The notes under the pieces: model-generated | What the model was told of the DNA's origin: nothing | Databases searched by the model: none | The model's input: only the letters and a program-made list of their open reading frames with translations | In this document: positions 16,289-25,423 of the stretch, one piece after another | How positions within the stretch are numbered: position 1 is the stretch's first letter | How the letters are laid out: each line of letters opens with the position of its first letter | Made by a program: the position numbers and the translations under genes | Assembly (NCBI RefSeq): GCF_003382565.3 | Contig: NZ_CP086253.1 | Span: 4,092,001 to 4,156,000 of the forward strand | Direction of reading: 5' to 3' | DNA length: 64,000 nucleotides | From: Pectobacterium aquaticum | GTDB taxonomy: Bacteria; Pseudomonadota; Gammaproteobacteria; Enterobacterales; Enterobacteriaceae

Positions 16289-18451
16289 TCACACCGTTTC
16301 CAGTCTGGCATAAGCGGCGACCAGCCATTTAATGCCTTGCCCTTGAAACGCGACCTGAAGGCGGGCGTGATCGCCGCTGCCTTCCAGATTCACGATCGTG
16401 CCTTCGCCGAACTTGGCGTGGCGAACCCGCTGCCCCAGTTTGTAGCCGCTGTCGTTTTGCGTGATTGGTGTGCCGAGGCGTTGGTGGTTGACCGGACGGG
16501 AGACACTGGCGCGTAACCGCACTTCTTCAACGCACTCTTCCGGCAGTTCGCCGACAAATCGGGAAGGTCGGTGATAGGCTTCTTTGCCGTATAAACGGCG
16601 GGATTCCGCGTAGGTTATCGTCAGTTTTTGCATCGCACGCGTGACGCCGACATAAGCCAAACGACGCTCTTCTTCCAGACGCCCACCTTCATCCAGCGAC
16701 ATCTGGCTAGGGAACATGCCCTCTTCCATCCCTACGATAAACACCTGCGGGAATTCCAGCCCTTTCGCCGAGTGCAGCGTCATGAGCTGCACCGCGTCCT
16801 GATTGGCATCAGCCTGACCTTCGCCTGCTTCCAGCGCGGCATGTGACAGGAAAGCCTGAAGCGGCATCAGATCCTGATCTTCTTCCTGATAACTGAACTG
16901 GCGCGTAGCCGTCACCAGTTCTTCCAGGTTTTCTACTCGTGTCTGCCCTTTCTCGCCTTTTTCCTGTTCGTACATGCTCCACAGGCCGGAATCCTTAATC
17001 GCCCGGTCGGTTTGAATATGCAGCGGCAGCTCAGAGGTTTCATAGGCCAGCGCATCAATCAGTTCGATAAAGCGTTGCAGCGAGGCCGCCGCGCGCCCAG
17101 CCAGCACTTTCTCCTGCAACAGCGCCCGCGTGGATTGCCACAGCGTCAGCTGACGATCGCGCGCCGTCTGGCGCACCACGTCCAGCGTACGATCGCCAAT
17201 GCCGCGTGTCGGTGTATTCACCACACGCTCGAACGCCGCATCATCGTTACGATTAGCGATCAGGCGCAGATAAGCCAGCGCATCTTTGATTTCCTGCCGT
17301 TCGAAGAAGCGCATGCCGCCATAGATACGGTACGGCATACTCTGCTGTAACAACGCCTCTTCCAGCACGCGCGACTGGGCGTTGCTCCGATACAGAATGG
17401 CGTTATCGCTCAGCGCACCGCCATTTTCCTGCCAGGCTTTAATCCGGTTGACGACGTAACGCGCCTCATCCAGCTCGTTGAACGCGCAATACAGCGAAAT
17501 CGGCTCACCTTCTGCACCATCGGTCCACAGGTTCTTGCCGAGTCGTCCGCCGTTGTGGGCAATCAGCGCATTCGCCGCTTTCAGGATATTGCTGGTCGAG
17601 CGATAGTTCTGCTCCAAACGGATCGTTTCTGCGCCGGCAAAATCTTTCAGGAACAGTTGAATATTTTCGACCTGCGCCCCACGCCAGCCGTAAATAGACT
17701 GATCGTCATCCCCAACGATCATCACCTTGGCGCTGTCGCCCGCCAGCATGCGGATCCAGGCATACTGAATACGGTTAGTATCCTGGAATTCGTCCACCAG
17801 AATATTGGTAAAACGTTCGCGATAGTGATTCAGCACATGCGGCTTGTTCAGCCACAGCTCGTGCGCACGCAGCAGCAGTTCGGCGAAATCTACCAGTCCG
17901 GCGCGATCGCACGCTTCCTGATAGGCCTGATACACGCGCTGCCACGTTTGCTCGATCGGGTTGCCGTAGCTTTCAATGTGCTGCGGACGCAGGCCTTCAT
18001 CTTTCTTCCCGTTGATGAACCACATCGCCTGACGCGGTGGCCACTGTTTCTCATCCAGATTGAGCGCCCGAATCAGGCGCTTCAGCAGGCGCAGCTGATC
18101 TTCGCTGTCCAGAATCTGGAAATCCTGCGGCAGATTGGCATCCATATGGTGCGCACGCAGCAGGCGGTGTGCCAGCCCGTGGAAAGTACCAATCCACATG
18201 CCACCCTGGCTGGTGCCGATCAGATGGTCGATACGATGGCGCATCTCCGCCGCCGCTTTGTTGGTAAACGTCACCGCCATGATGGAATACGGTGAGCAGT
18301 TTTCGACAGACAAGAGCCAGGCAATACGATGAACCAGTACCCGAGTTTTGCCGCTGCCTGCCCCCGCCAGCACCAATAAATTGCTGCGCGGCGCGGCTAC
18401 CGCGTCACGCTGTTTGTCGTTGAGGCCATCGAGCAGATCAGAAACGTCCAT
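16289..18451 (-). CDS. uvrD: DNA helicase II UvrD
   Basis: 720 residues, superfamily 1A helicase of nucleotide excision repair and methyl-directed mismatch repair; it also backtracks RNA polymerase. Walker A is LAGAGSGKT (residues 28-36), motif II DEFQDTNRIQYAWIRML, motif III GDDDQSIYGWRGAQ, motif IV region RLEQNYRST and motif VI VGVTRAMQKLTI. The C-terminal ~70 residues hold the Tudor-like RNA polymerase binding segment (QRVRHAKFGEGTIVNLEG). Expression is probably under LexA: the -35, -10 and LexA box of the E. coli uvrD promoter are recognisable at 18627-18682, with a hairpin repeat in the 5' untranslated region. Confidence 0.98.
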   Translation of the reverse strand: MDVSDLLDGLNDKQRDAVAAPRSNLLVLAGAGSGKTRVLVHRIAWLLSVENCSPYSIMAVTFTNKAAAEMRHRIDHLIGTSQGGMWIGTFHGLAHRLLRAHHMDANLPQDFQILDSEDQLRLLKRLIRALNLDEKQWPPRQAMWFINGKKDEGLRPQHIESYGNPIEQTWQRVYQAYQEACDRAGLVDFAELLLRAHELWLNKPHVLNHYRERFTNILVDEFQDTNRIQYAWIRMLAGDSAKVMIVGDDDQSIYGWRGAQVENIQLFLKDFAGAETIRLEQNYRSTSNILKAANALIAHNGGRLGKNLWTDGAEGEPISLYCAFNELDEARYVVNRIKAWQENGGALSDNAILYRSNAQSRVLEEALLQQSMPYRIYGGMRFFERQEIKDALAYLRLIANRNDDAAFERVVNTPTRGIGDRTLDVVRQTARDRQLTLWQSTRALLQEKVLAGRAAASLQRFIELIDALAYETSELPLHIQTDRAIKDSGLWSMYEQEKGEKGQTRVENLEELVTATRQFSYQEEDQDLMPLQAFLSHAALEAGEGQADANQDAVQLMTLHSAKGLEFPQVFIVGMEEGMFPSQMSLDEGGRLEEERRLAYVGVTRAMQKLTITYAESRRLYGKEAYHRPSRFVGELPEECVEEVRLRASVSRPVNHQRLGTPITQNDSGYKLGQRVRHAKFGEGTIVNLEGSGDHARLQVAFQGQGIKWLVAAYARLETV

Positions 18452-18500
18452 AGGTACGGGTTATCCGGTGAGGGAAACGCCGCACATGTAAGTAATGTCG

Positions 18501-18608
18501 ATCGTTTAAGCATCGAGATACACGGGGCGACCACAGGGGTGAGGCCTCCCTGCGGGAACCTCCCCCTGTGTTTCCCCTAATAACGGGCTTAAGTGACCAG
18601 TATTCGCA
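18501..18608. repeat. Hairpin repeat, copy B, in the uvrD leader
   Basis: This segment aligns with 490-597 over its full length. Its outer stem is CACAGGGG with CCCCTGTG, with inner pairs GAGG/CCTC and TCCC/GGGA around a TGC loop. It lies between the uvrD LexA box and the uvrD start codon, so every transcript from that promoter would carry it 50-157 nt before the start codon. It also lies 48 bp after the yigB stop and could act as the 3' structure of that message. Confidence 0.75.
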
Positions 18609-18626
18609 CATGCGAGGGCATTTCCA

Positions 18627-18642
18627 CTGGTGATTTATACAG
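18627..18642 (-). promoter_or_regulatory. LexA (SOS) box of uvrD
   Basis: On the minus strand CTGTATAAATCACCAG, which is CTGT-N8-CCAG. The E. coli uvrD box as I recall it is CTGTATATATACCCAG, with the same non-consensus CCAG arm. The position 13 bp after the -10 is also conserved. LexA would repress uvrD until DNA damage. Confidence 0.85.
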
Positions 18643-18654
18643 ATTAATGCAGTG

Positions 18655-18682
18655 ATTATAGCAATGCCGACAGCGATGCCAA
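18655..18682 (-). promoter_or_regulatory. uvrD promoter
   Basis: -35 TTGGCA (18677-18682) and perfect -10 TATAAT (18655-18660) separated by 16 bp, matching my recall of the E. coli uvrD promoter in both hexamers and spacing. It overlaps the last codons and stop of yigB. Confidence 0.85.
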
Positions 18683-19372
18683 CCGCGAAATTTCAATATG
18701 CGGCAGCAGTCGGGCATCACCAATCTGCGTCAGGCTGCCTTCACGCAGGTTAATCCAGCAGGCCTGCATACCGCAGCGGATCGACCCTGCAACATCGGTC
18801 GTGAGATCGTCACCGACGTGCAGGATCTCATGCACAGGCAGGTTGAGCTTTTGCGCCGCCAGATGGTACATGTCATCAAACGGCTTAGCACGGCCGTGCG
18901 GGCCAGCGCGCAGGATGAAAGAAAAATAGCGATCGAGGCCAAAGCGGTGCGGCTCAGCGTTACCGTTGGTGATGGCAGCCAGCGGTACTTTCTCGGCTAA
19001 CACCGCTAACGTCTGGTGTGTTTCTTCGGTAATCGCAATCTGGCTACGCCAGTGGGCGAAGTTTTCCATTGCGGCTTTTGCGCCATCCTTCGACTCGGCG
19101 GCGCTCAAGCCGCGTTCTAGCATCACCAGCTCAACCGCACGACGACGCCATTCGGTCACGTCGTGATAAATGTCCGGCTCGCGCTCAAGCAAGGTCTGGC
19201 GTAAGTTCTCAAAATCATCCGCCTGAAAATCACGAAGCGCCGGATGATACTGTTGCAGAAAGCGGATTGACTCTTGCCCCGTGCGCCGAATGACGTCTGC
19301 GTTATCGTACAGCGTGTCATCCAGATCGAACGTGATCGCCCGGATCGGGCCAAGAGATCGGTAAAAATGCAT
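18656..19372 (-). CDS. yigB: HAD phosphatase YigB (flavin pathway phosphatase)
   Basis: 238 residues, HAD subfamily IA. Catalytic Asp16 and Asp18 lie in ITFDLDDTLYDN; the later motifs are AITNGNAE and HVGDDLTTDVAG. In E. coli YigB is one of the phosphatases that remove phosphate from 5-amino-6-(5-phospho-D-ribitylamino)uracil in riboflavin synthesis. Its start overlaps the xerC stop by one base (TGATG), so the two are translationally coupled. The uvrD promoter overlaps its 3' end. Confidence 0.93.
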   Translation of the reverse strand: MHFYRSLGPIRAITFDLDDTLYDNADVIRRTGQESIRFLQQYHPALRDFQADDFENLRQTLLEREPDIYHDVTEWRRRAVELVMLERGLSAAESKDGAKAAMENFAHWRSQIAITEETHQTLAVLAEKVPLAAITNGNAEPHRFGLDRYFSFILRAGPHGRAKPFDDMYHLAAQKLNLPVHEILHVGDDLTTDVAGSIRCGMQACWINLREGSLTQIGDARLLPHIEISRLASLSALL

Positions 19373-20307
19373 CAGGGTTTCCCTCGTTTGGCGCGTGGAT
19401 GCGCGGCATCGTACACGGAGGCTAAATGTTGAAAATCAAGATGGGTGTAAATCTGCGTCGTGGTCAGGTTAGCGTGGCCAAGTAGCTCTTGCACCGCCCG
19501 TAAATCCCCGCTGGATTCCAGCATGTGCGTCGCAAAGGAGTGGCGCAGTTTATGCGGATGAACATGGCTATTGATGCCCTGCTTAACTCCCCATTCGGCA
19601 AAACGCTTCTGCACATTACGCATCGAAATCCGCCGCCCCTGATTAGAGATAAACACAGCATCATCCTGTGGGCCAAACAGCTCGCGCAGCGCTAGCCAGC
19701 GTTCCAGCCAGGCTACCGCCGTTTTTCCTATCGGTAATTTGCGCTCTTTACTGCCTTTCCCCATGACCCAGATTTCACCGCTTGCCAGATCGATGTGCTG
19801 ATAATCCATACCGACCAGCTCCGCCAGACGCAGCCCCGCGCCGTACATCACTTCCAGCATCGTGCGGTCGCGCACCGCAAGGGGATCATCTAAATCGATC
19901 TCCAGCAGCCTATTCACCTCATCCACATCCATATTCTTCGGTAATGGCCGTCCGGCTCGCGGCGTGGATACCCCTTTAGCGGGATTCGCTGCCAGCACGC
20001 CGCGTGACACCATCCAGTCGAGAAAACTGCGTAATGCCGATAAACGTAGCGCCAGACTGCTGGAATGGAGCCCATCGCGCTTACTGCGGGACACCACGGA
20101 ACGCACGCCAGAGGCGTCCAGCTTGCGCCAGTCAGCCACACCCGCCGCGGAGAGTATTGTGATAACCGCAGACAGTTGGCGTAAATAGCTGGTCTGCGTC
20201 AGCGGGCTTAGCTGACGTTCAACTTTCAGGTAGCGCAGGAACGCATCAACATCGGTTTGTAACAGCGAAGAAGAAGGCGTTTCCGATGGCGCAGGCTGCC
20301 GGCTCAT
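19372..20307 (-). CDS. xerC: Tyrosine recombinase XerC
   Basis: 311 residues. With XerD and FtsK it resolves chromosome dimers at dif. The N-terminal core-binding (SAM-like) domain spans roughly residues 15-105. The catalytic domain shows the conserved arginine in YGAGLRLAELVG, the HKLRHSFATHML motif (His and Arg), a later histidine in ELLGHANLTTTQIY and the nucleophilic tyrosine in IYTHLDF. The gene overlaps yigA by 4 bp at its start and yigB by one base at its end, part of the dapF-yigA-xerC-yigB operon. Confidence 0.98.
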   Translation of the reverse strand: MSRQPAPSETPSSSLLQTDVDAFLRYLKVERQLSPLTQTSYLRQLSAVITILSAAGVADWRKLDASGVRSVVSRSKRDGLHSSSLALRLSALRSFLDWMVSRGVLAANPAKGVSTPRAGRPLPKNMDVDEVNRLLEIDLDDPLAVRDRTMLEVMYGAGLRLAELVGMDYQHIDLASGEIWVMGKGSKERKLPIGKTAVAWLERWLALRELFGPQDDAVFISNQGRRISMRNVQKRFAEWGVKQGINSHVHPHKLRHSFATHMLESSGDLRAVQELLGHANLTTTQIYTHLDFQHLASVYDAAHPRAKRGKP

Positions 20308-21008
20308 ACCCGTTCAACCCAGCGCGCCAGCATCGCTGGCAGCATCATGGCCATTTGCTGGAGCAGCACGGTTCCCATGCCCTCCTGATAATGGTGGCTG
20401 TCGCGGCTGCTGAAAATCAGCACGCCCAAATCGTGATGATTACCCATCAACGACAGCGCGACCGACCCTATCTGTCTGGCCTGCGGCAGTAGAAGCAACA
20501 GCTCCGGCCCGTTCAGACTGCCAAGATAGTGGTTATGTTGTCCGAAACGCTGAATGCGCAACGGCTCAAAAGTGGAGCGATTTAGCCCAAGGTGGGTAAA
20601 ACCAGACGGCGCGCCAAGGCGCCATTTATCGCTGAACAGACGAACCGTTGCGCCCGCGAGACCAAGCTGACGCGCCCAACGCTGCAAGCGCTCCAACATG
20701 TCTGTCAGGCTGTCCGCTGATGCCAATTCAGTTTGTAACCCAAGCAGGCGATTGAACAACACTTCGTTCGCGCCCGCCTGTTCCATCAACAGCGTGATTT
20801 CTTCCTCAAGCTGAGTAATGTGGTTACGCTGGCGTGCCAGTTGCCATTCTACCAGCGACACGGTTCCCCTGACGGGGTGAGGAATGCGCATCTGCTCGAC
20901 GGGACGCGCATTGCGGATAAAAAAATCAGGATTCTGTTGCAGGAACTGCAAAACCATCTCGTCACTGAGTGCGATCTCGCGCTCTGCCTGTTCCTCGACA
21001 TTCTTCAT
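20304..21008 (-). CDS. yigA: DUF484 family protein YigA
   Basis: 234 residues, DUF484 (GAF-like) family always found between dapF and xerC in enterobacteria. An N-terminal helical segment with VLQFLQQNPDFFIRN is the family signature; a heptad-rich stretch (QRNHITQLEEEITLLMEQAG) suggests a coiled coil, and the C-terminal half resembles a GAF sensor domain. Function unknown. The ATG at 21006-21008 (MKNVEEQAE) overlaps the dapF stop by 4 bp; upstream in-frame codons lie inside dapF and are not the start. Confidence 0.9.
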   Translation of the reverse strand: MKNVEEQAEREIALSDEMVLQFLQQNPDFFIRNARPVEQMRIPHPVRGTVSLVEWQLARQRNHITQLEEEITLLMEQAGANEVLFNRLLGLQTELASADSLTDMLERLQRWARQLGLAGATVRLFSDKWRLGAPSGFTHLGLNRSTFEPLRIQRFGQHNHYLGSLNGPELLLLLPQARQIGSVALSLMGNHHDLGVLIFSSRDSHHYQEGMGTVLLQQMAMMLPAMLARWVERV

Positions 21009-21829
21009 AAATGAATAAATCCATCGTAGACATGCGTTGCAGGCCCGGTCATGAATAACGGATGTCCCGGCCCATCCCACTGGATATCTAACCCCCCGCC
21101 CGGCAGAGATACGCGAACGTTCGCGGACAATAATCCCTGCTGGATCCCTACCGCCACAGCAGCACACGCGCCGCTACCGCACGCCTGTGTTTCTCCCGCA
21201 CCGCGTTCGTACACCCGCAGACGGACAGTGTGGCTATCAACAATTTGCATAAAACCGATGTTGGCACGCTCGGGAAAACGCTCGTGGCTTTCCAGCAGCG
21301 GCCCCAGCGTTTCCACCTTCGCCGTGCCCACATCCTCAACCTGAATCACACAGTGCGGGTTGCCCATCGACACCACACCACACAGCACCGTGTGCTCGTC
21401 GGCACGCATGATGTAGGTTTTCTCCGCTTTGACCGCGCGGAAAGGCACCTGTTGCGGCTCGAAATTGGGTTCGCCCATGTTGACGCGCACCAGTTCGTCA
21501 TCGGTCACCGACAGCACCATCCGGCCTGTCTGCGTACTGACGGCAATATCACGCTTGTTGGTCAACCCTTTCAGGCGAACAAAGCGAGCAAAGCAGCGCG
21601 CACCATTGCCGCACTGCGCCACTTCGCTGCCATCCGCATTAAAAATGCGGTAATGAAAATCCAGTTCAGGATCGTAGGGCGGCTCGACGACCAGCAGTTG
21701 GTCAAACCCTACACCACAGTGTCGATCCGCCAAACGGCGAATCAATTCGGGTGAAAAATAAACGTTTTGCGTAACGGCATCAACAACCATGAAATCGTTG
21801 CCTAACCCGTGCATCTTAGCGAACTGCAT
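21005..21829 (-). CDS. dapF: Diaminopimelate epimerase
   Basis: 274 residues, normal length. It converts LL- to meso-diaminopimelate for lysine and peptidoglycan synthesis without a cofactor, using two cysteines as acid and base. These are Cys73 in AQCGNGARCFARF and the cysteine of ETQACGSGACAA near residue 217. The N-terminus MQFAKMHGLGNDF is the family signature. First large gene of the dapF-yigA-xerC-yigB unit; lptM lies 77 bp upstream on the same strand. Cytoplasmic. Confidence 0.98.
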   Translation of the reverse strand: MQFAKMHGLGNDFMVVDAVTQNVYFSPELIRRLADRHCGVGFDQLLVVEPPYDPELDFHYRIFNADGSEVAQCGNGARCFARFVRLKGLTNKRDIAVSTQTGRMVLSVTDDELVRVNMGEPNFEPQQVPFRAVKAEKTYIMRADEHTVLCGVVSMGNPHCVIQVEDVGTAKVETLGPLLESHERFPERANIGFMQIVDSHTVRLRVYERGAGETQACGSGACAAVAVGIQQGLLSANVRVSLPGGGLDIQWDGPGHPLFMTGPATHVYDGFIHL

Positions 21830-21906
21830 TGTCCTGACTCCCCCGCTTGCTTAACCGGGCGCGATAAACATCTACGTGACCTGTTATTTATAATTGCCGT
21901 CACGCA

Positions 21907-22074
21907 TTAAGGACGCATTGACGTTTTCTTTTGCGGCGGCTGGCTCTCATTTTGCTGAGTCGTGGACGCACCGGATTTGCCATCGGTAGGCATATAAAGC
22001 GGACCTTTCAGACCACAACCGAATAAACTCACTACTGATAACACCAGAAAAAACTGGCGAAACACGTTTTTCAT
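21907..22074 (-). CDS. lptM: LPS-assembly lipoprotein LptM (YifL)
   Basis: 55 residues. Signal sequence of a lipoprotein with lipobox LFGC (Cys20), followed by GLKGPLYMP, the conserved motif of the YifL/LptM family, and a polar low-complexity tail. In E. coli LptM binds the LptD-LptE translocon and aids its disulfide formation. The start is taken as the second Met (MKNVFRQFF at 22074) by family fit; six codons upstream another ATG lacks a clear ribosome site. Located before dapF and divergent from cyaY, as in E. coli. Outer membrane, periplasmic face. Confidence 0.92.
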   Translation of the reverse strand: MKNVFRQFFLVLSVVSLFGCGLKGPLYMPTDGKSGASTTQQNESQPPQKKTSMRP

Positions 22075-22151
22075 CACGTTAAGACCTGTCATTAATACTT
22101 GTATGCTCTCTATAATCGCAGGTGGATCATGAAAATCAATAGGAATCGAAA

Positions 22152-22472
22152 ATGAACGATAGCGAGTTCCACCAATTTGCCGACGAACTCATGCTTCAGT
22201 TGGAAGAAACGCTGGATCGGTTTGAGGGTGATGCCGACATCGATTACGAAACTAACGGCGGCGTGATGACGCTGAGTTTTGAGAACGGCAGCAAAATCGT
22301 GATTAATCGGCAGGAACCGCTACACCAAATTTGGCTGGCGACCAAAACGGGCGGTTACCACTTCAACCGTCAGGCGGAACACTGGGTATGCGATCGCAGC
22401 GGTGAAGATTTTATCGCTCTGCTGTCAGCAGCCTGCTCGGCTCAGGCTGGGGAAACCGTTCACTTCGGGTAA
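22152..22472 (+). CDS. cyaY: Frataxin homologue CyaY
   Basis: 106 residues, full length. Small acidic protein that binds iron and modulates the cysteine desulfurase IscS during iron-sulfur cluster assembly. The acidic first helix (ELMLQLEETLDRFEGDADID) and the beta-sheet core (GGVMTLSFENGSKIVINRQE, then HQIWLATKTGGYHF) are typical. Divergent from lptM with a 77 bp gap. Its 3' end faces a transporter remnant on the opposite strand. Confidence 0.96.
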   Translation: MNDSEFHQFADELMLQLEETLDRFEGDADIDYETNGGVMTLSFENGSKIVINRQEPLHQIWLATKTGGYHFNRQAEHWVCDRSGEDFIALLSAACSAQAGETVHFG

Positions 22473-22610
22473 CTGTCTTTTTAACAAAGGAACGGGCGTC
22501 ATCGATACGCCAACCAGCGTGGAACACAGCGTCATCAGGGAAATAATACTGCCGGTCAGCCCTTGTCCGAGCGCCAGCACTATCAGGTTTCGGCGTTGCA
22601 ACGAATCCAT
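22470..22610 (-). pseudogene. 5' fragment of an MFS transporter gene
   Basis: An ATG at 22610 with an AGGA site opens a frame MDSLQRRNLIVLALGQGLTG followed by a hydrophobic stretch ending in VGVSMTPVPLL. This is the first membrane segment of a major facilitator transporter of the type with a short QRRN N-terminus. The expected several hundred codons are missing: the frame runs out inside cyaY on the other strand after about 60 codons. I take it as the remains of a transporter gene lost by deletion between cyaA and cyaY. Upstream are 45 bp to the cyaA stop. Confidence 0.6.
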
Positions 22611-22655
22611 CAATACATCCTTTTCTGAATACGCTGAAAGCCGAGTGTCAGAGGA

Positions 22656-25214
22656 CTATAGAATCTGTAATCGCGGCTTCATCGTCATCACCTCATCATC
22701 TACCACGGACGTAATGGACAAATGAGAAAGTGCGCTGCTGCGGAATGGGATCACCTGCGTGCGACCGTCCAGTTGTACGATTTGGTAGAACTGCGGCAGG
22801 TTGAAATTGATAAAGCTGGAACCGTAGGTAAAGCGATCGTGCGACGATGAATAGAAGCGGCTGACATCACGCACCAGTTCCTCTTTACTGCCTTCACAAT
22901 GGTGATACACCTCGACGCGATTAGACTCATCCAGAATATAGATATTAAAGCCCTGATTTTCTGTCAGATCCTCAAAGAAGAACTGGATAATCCCTTCGCT
23001 GGCGACGCCATCGACTACCGGCGGTAAATGTATATGGTTGGTTTCAACCTGAACAGGCTGGCCTTGCAGTTTGTTGTTGGAAATCGCGCCATAAAACTCG
23101 ACCGCATTTTCCAACTTCTGCACCGATACACTCAATCGTTCGAAGAACAAACCCCAGGTTTGCCCCGCCACTTTCACTGCTTTGAAACGCCCTGGCTCTT
23201 GCTGACGCGTACTGGTCAGGCGCAGTTCAATGCATTCGGACACCAACTGCTGAACACGGGTACGAATCAGCCCGCGCAGGTGCTGGCTGTAGCAGAAGAC
23301 TTCCAGCGATTCCGGCAGTGCCGCATCCTGGTGCATTTTGCCCAGAATGGTTTTCAGCGCTTCCAACACCGCCTGCTCACCGCTGAAATGCAGCGTACGC
23401 ACTTCATTCCACGAGTTGCGATACAGCAGGTCGATACTACCAACCAGACACTGCTGCTGCTGGCCAAAGCTAAAGACATCCAGATGACGGAAATCGAAAT
23501 GTACAACCTGATTGCGGAAGGCCGCCGTCGGATCGTGTTCTAAATTGACGATAATCGCCAAATGACGAATTTCACACGGGCTGTACAGCGCCTTCGGCGT
23601 CGGTGCAGGCAAACGCAGCGGGAAGTGACTGGCGACGTCGTCCACCAGCGCTTGCAGGCGCGTGATGTCGCACAGTTCGTTGCCTTTAATGTACAGACGC
23701 GTGCTTGGCGTCAGCAGGCCGTTAAAATACGCCCACGCCACCAGTTTGTTCAGATAACGGTTATATTCCAGCGGCTGATGGCTGACGATCGCATCCATCG
23801 ACGGTGCCTGATTATACAGATACCAGCCTGAACGGTTCGCACGACCCGGCGGAACATAAATAAAGGTTAAATTCGGCTCCGACAAATCGGGCGAAATTTG
23901 TGGGTTCAGCAGGGTAACTTTACCCGGCAGCGCTTCAAACGCAGCGTACAGTTTACGGGTCAACACACCGATATCCTGCGGGCTGGCGCTGACGCTCAGA
24001 TTATTGCGGCGGGCGAAGCGAATCAGGTTGCGATAGGTCTGCATCATCGCATCCAACAGCTCATTATGTGCTTCGCGTACCTGTTCGATTTTCCAGTTAG
24101 CGCGGTTATCCAGCATGGCCAGATGCTCGTCGCTCCATCCCCATTCTTGCACCAGTTGGCTCAGAATCTGGCGACGCCAGCCGACACAGGCTTTTTCTCT
24201 GGAGAGCTTTTCACAGACTTTTAAGTAGAAACATCGACGCGCCAGATCGAGACGCGTGGGATCGTTGATCGCCGTCAGATAGTGCGTCACGCGATCCAAC
24301 ATCATGCAGTAAGGATCAAGACCGAAAGCGACGATCTCGCCGTCATGCAGACGTTTTTTAATTTCGGTCGACAGCAGGCTGGTGTCCGGGTATTCCCAGG
24401 AATAGGCTTCCAGCAGCAGCGTCTTCAGTACAGCTTTATAAGGGGAATCGATACTTTTATAGAGCTGCCAGAGACTCGCGCCGAAATACTCTTCCGCCGA
24501 CAGCGTGCTCAGGCCGCCTAAATCCATCCACTCGTTAGGAGCCAGCGCGCCCTGCGAGTAGAGCGACAGGACATAGTCATCGTAGTGAGATTCTTCTTCG
24601 ACCGGCACCATGTTCCACAGAATACGTTTACCCGCCATACGCACAGCGGTACGGTAGAATTCGTCGAGTAACAGGATATGCTGCATGGTGCCGCAGTCTT
24701 CACCGCTCAGGCTACCGCTTTCATTGTGGCGGAAACGACTTTCATCCATCAGGAAGAAGCTGACCTCAGCGCCCTGCGCCGCGGCCCATTGCTCCAGCAG
24801 CGTACATTTCTTCTGTAGGAGCTGGCGTTCTTCGCTATCCAACCAGGATTGGTGGCACACCCAGATATCGAGATCGGAGCTACAGCTCTGCCCGATAGAC
24901 GAGGTGCTTCCCATGGAATAGATGCCCGTGATCGGCAGTTCACCCTGCGGATGAGAACAGTCAAACTGACCCCAGCGCAACGCGATGCCATCAAGGTACT
25001 GTTGCTGCTTTTCATCAGGCGTGTGAGTGCAGATACCGTGAGGCACCTTGCCTTCAAGGTAGCCGGGCATCAACGGGTGATGATGATGTAATAAAATGGG
25101 CAGAAGACTGTAAACCTGCTGAAAAGCGGGTTTCATTGCTCCCAGAGCACGGTCAACACGCAGTTGGTTGATCGCATCCAGTCTTTGCTTCAAAGTCTCG
25201 ATGTAGAAGTACAA
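22656..25214 (-). CDS. cyaA: Class I adenylate cyclase
   Basis: 852 residues, close to the E. coli length. It makes cAMP, the ligand of CRP, and is activated by phosphorylated EIIA-Glc through its C-terminal half. The catalytic N-terminal half shows the nucleotidyltransferase-like GSTSSIGQSCSSDLDIWVC with the two metal-binding aspartates. The start codon is TTG at 25212-25214 (MYFYIETLKQRLDAINQLRV), the same rare start used in E. coli, where it limits translation. A CRP site conserved with E. coli lies about 100 bp upstream and should give negative feedback. Confidence 0.98.
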   Translation of the reverse strand: MYFYIETLKQRLDAINQLRVDRALGAMKPAFQQVYSLLPILLHHHHPLMPGYLEGKVPHGICTHTPDEKQQQYLDGIALRWGQFDCSHPQGELPITGIYSMGSTSSIGQSCSSDLDIWVCHQSWLDSEERQLLQKKCTLLEQWAAAQGAEVSFFLMDESRFRHNESGSLSGEDCGTMQHILLLDEFYRTAVRMAGKRILWNMVPVEEESHYDDYVLSLYSQGALAPNEWMDLGGLSTLSAEEYFGASLWQLYKSIDSPYKAVLKTLLLEAYSWEYPDTSLLSTEIKKRLHDGEIVAFGLDPYCMMLDRVTHYLTAINDPTRLDLARRCFYLKVCEKLSREKACVGWRRQILSQLVQEWGWSDEHLAMLDNRANWKIEQVREAHNELLDAMMQTYRNLIRFARRNNLSVSASPQDIGVLTRKLYAAFEALPGKVTLLNPQISPDLSEPNLTFIYVPPGRANRSGWYLYNQAPSMDAIVSHQPLEYNRYLNKLVAWAYFNGLLTPSTRLYIKGNELCDITRLQALVDDVASHFPLRLPAPTPKALYSPCEIRHLAIIVNLEHDPTAAFRNQVVHFDFRHLDVFSFGQQQQCLVGSIDLLYRNSWNEVRTLHFSGEQAVLEALKTILGKMHQDAALPESLEVFCYSQHLRGLIRTRVQQLVSECIELRLTSTRQQEPGRFKAVKVAGQTWGLFFERLSVSVQKLENAVEFYGAISNNKLQGQPVQVETNHIHLPPVVDGVASEGIIQFFFEDLTENQGFNIYILDESNRVEVYHHCEGSKEELVRDVSRFYSSSHDRFTYGSSFINFNLPQFYQIVQLDGRTQVIPFRSSALSHLSITSVVDDEVMTMKPRLQIL

Positions 25215-25311
25215 GACGTTTCGCCTGATTTATCCCAGTGCCTAGAAAAACCCCGTGTTCCAAATCCGCATAATGAAATTAGAAGAATGTTTAGCGAATT
25301 ATTGCTGGAAA

Positions 25312-25327
25312 CGTGATCAATTTAACA
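25312..25327 (-). promoter_or_regulatory. CRP site of the cyaA promoter
   Basis: On the minus strand TGTTAAATTGATCACG, inside GGTGTTAAATTGATCACGTT, which is the CRP site of the E. coli cyaA P2 promoter as I recall it. cAMP-CRP binding here represses cyaA in E. coli. A CATTAT -10-like element follows downstream near 25271. Confidence 0.8.
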
Positions 25328-25423
25328 CCTTGCTGATTGGGCGTAAAGAAAGTAAAGAAAGTTAGACTTATCTATCTTGCTTTATTGCGAATTTCCCTAC
25401 CCGACTGCATCAGCACGGCTTCT

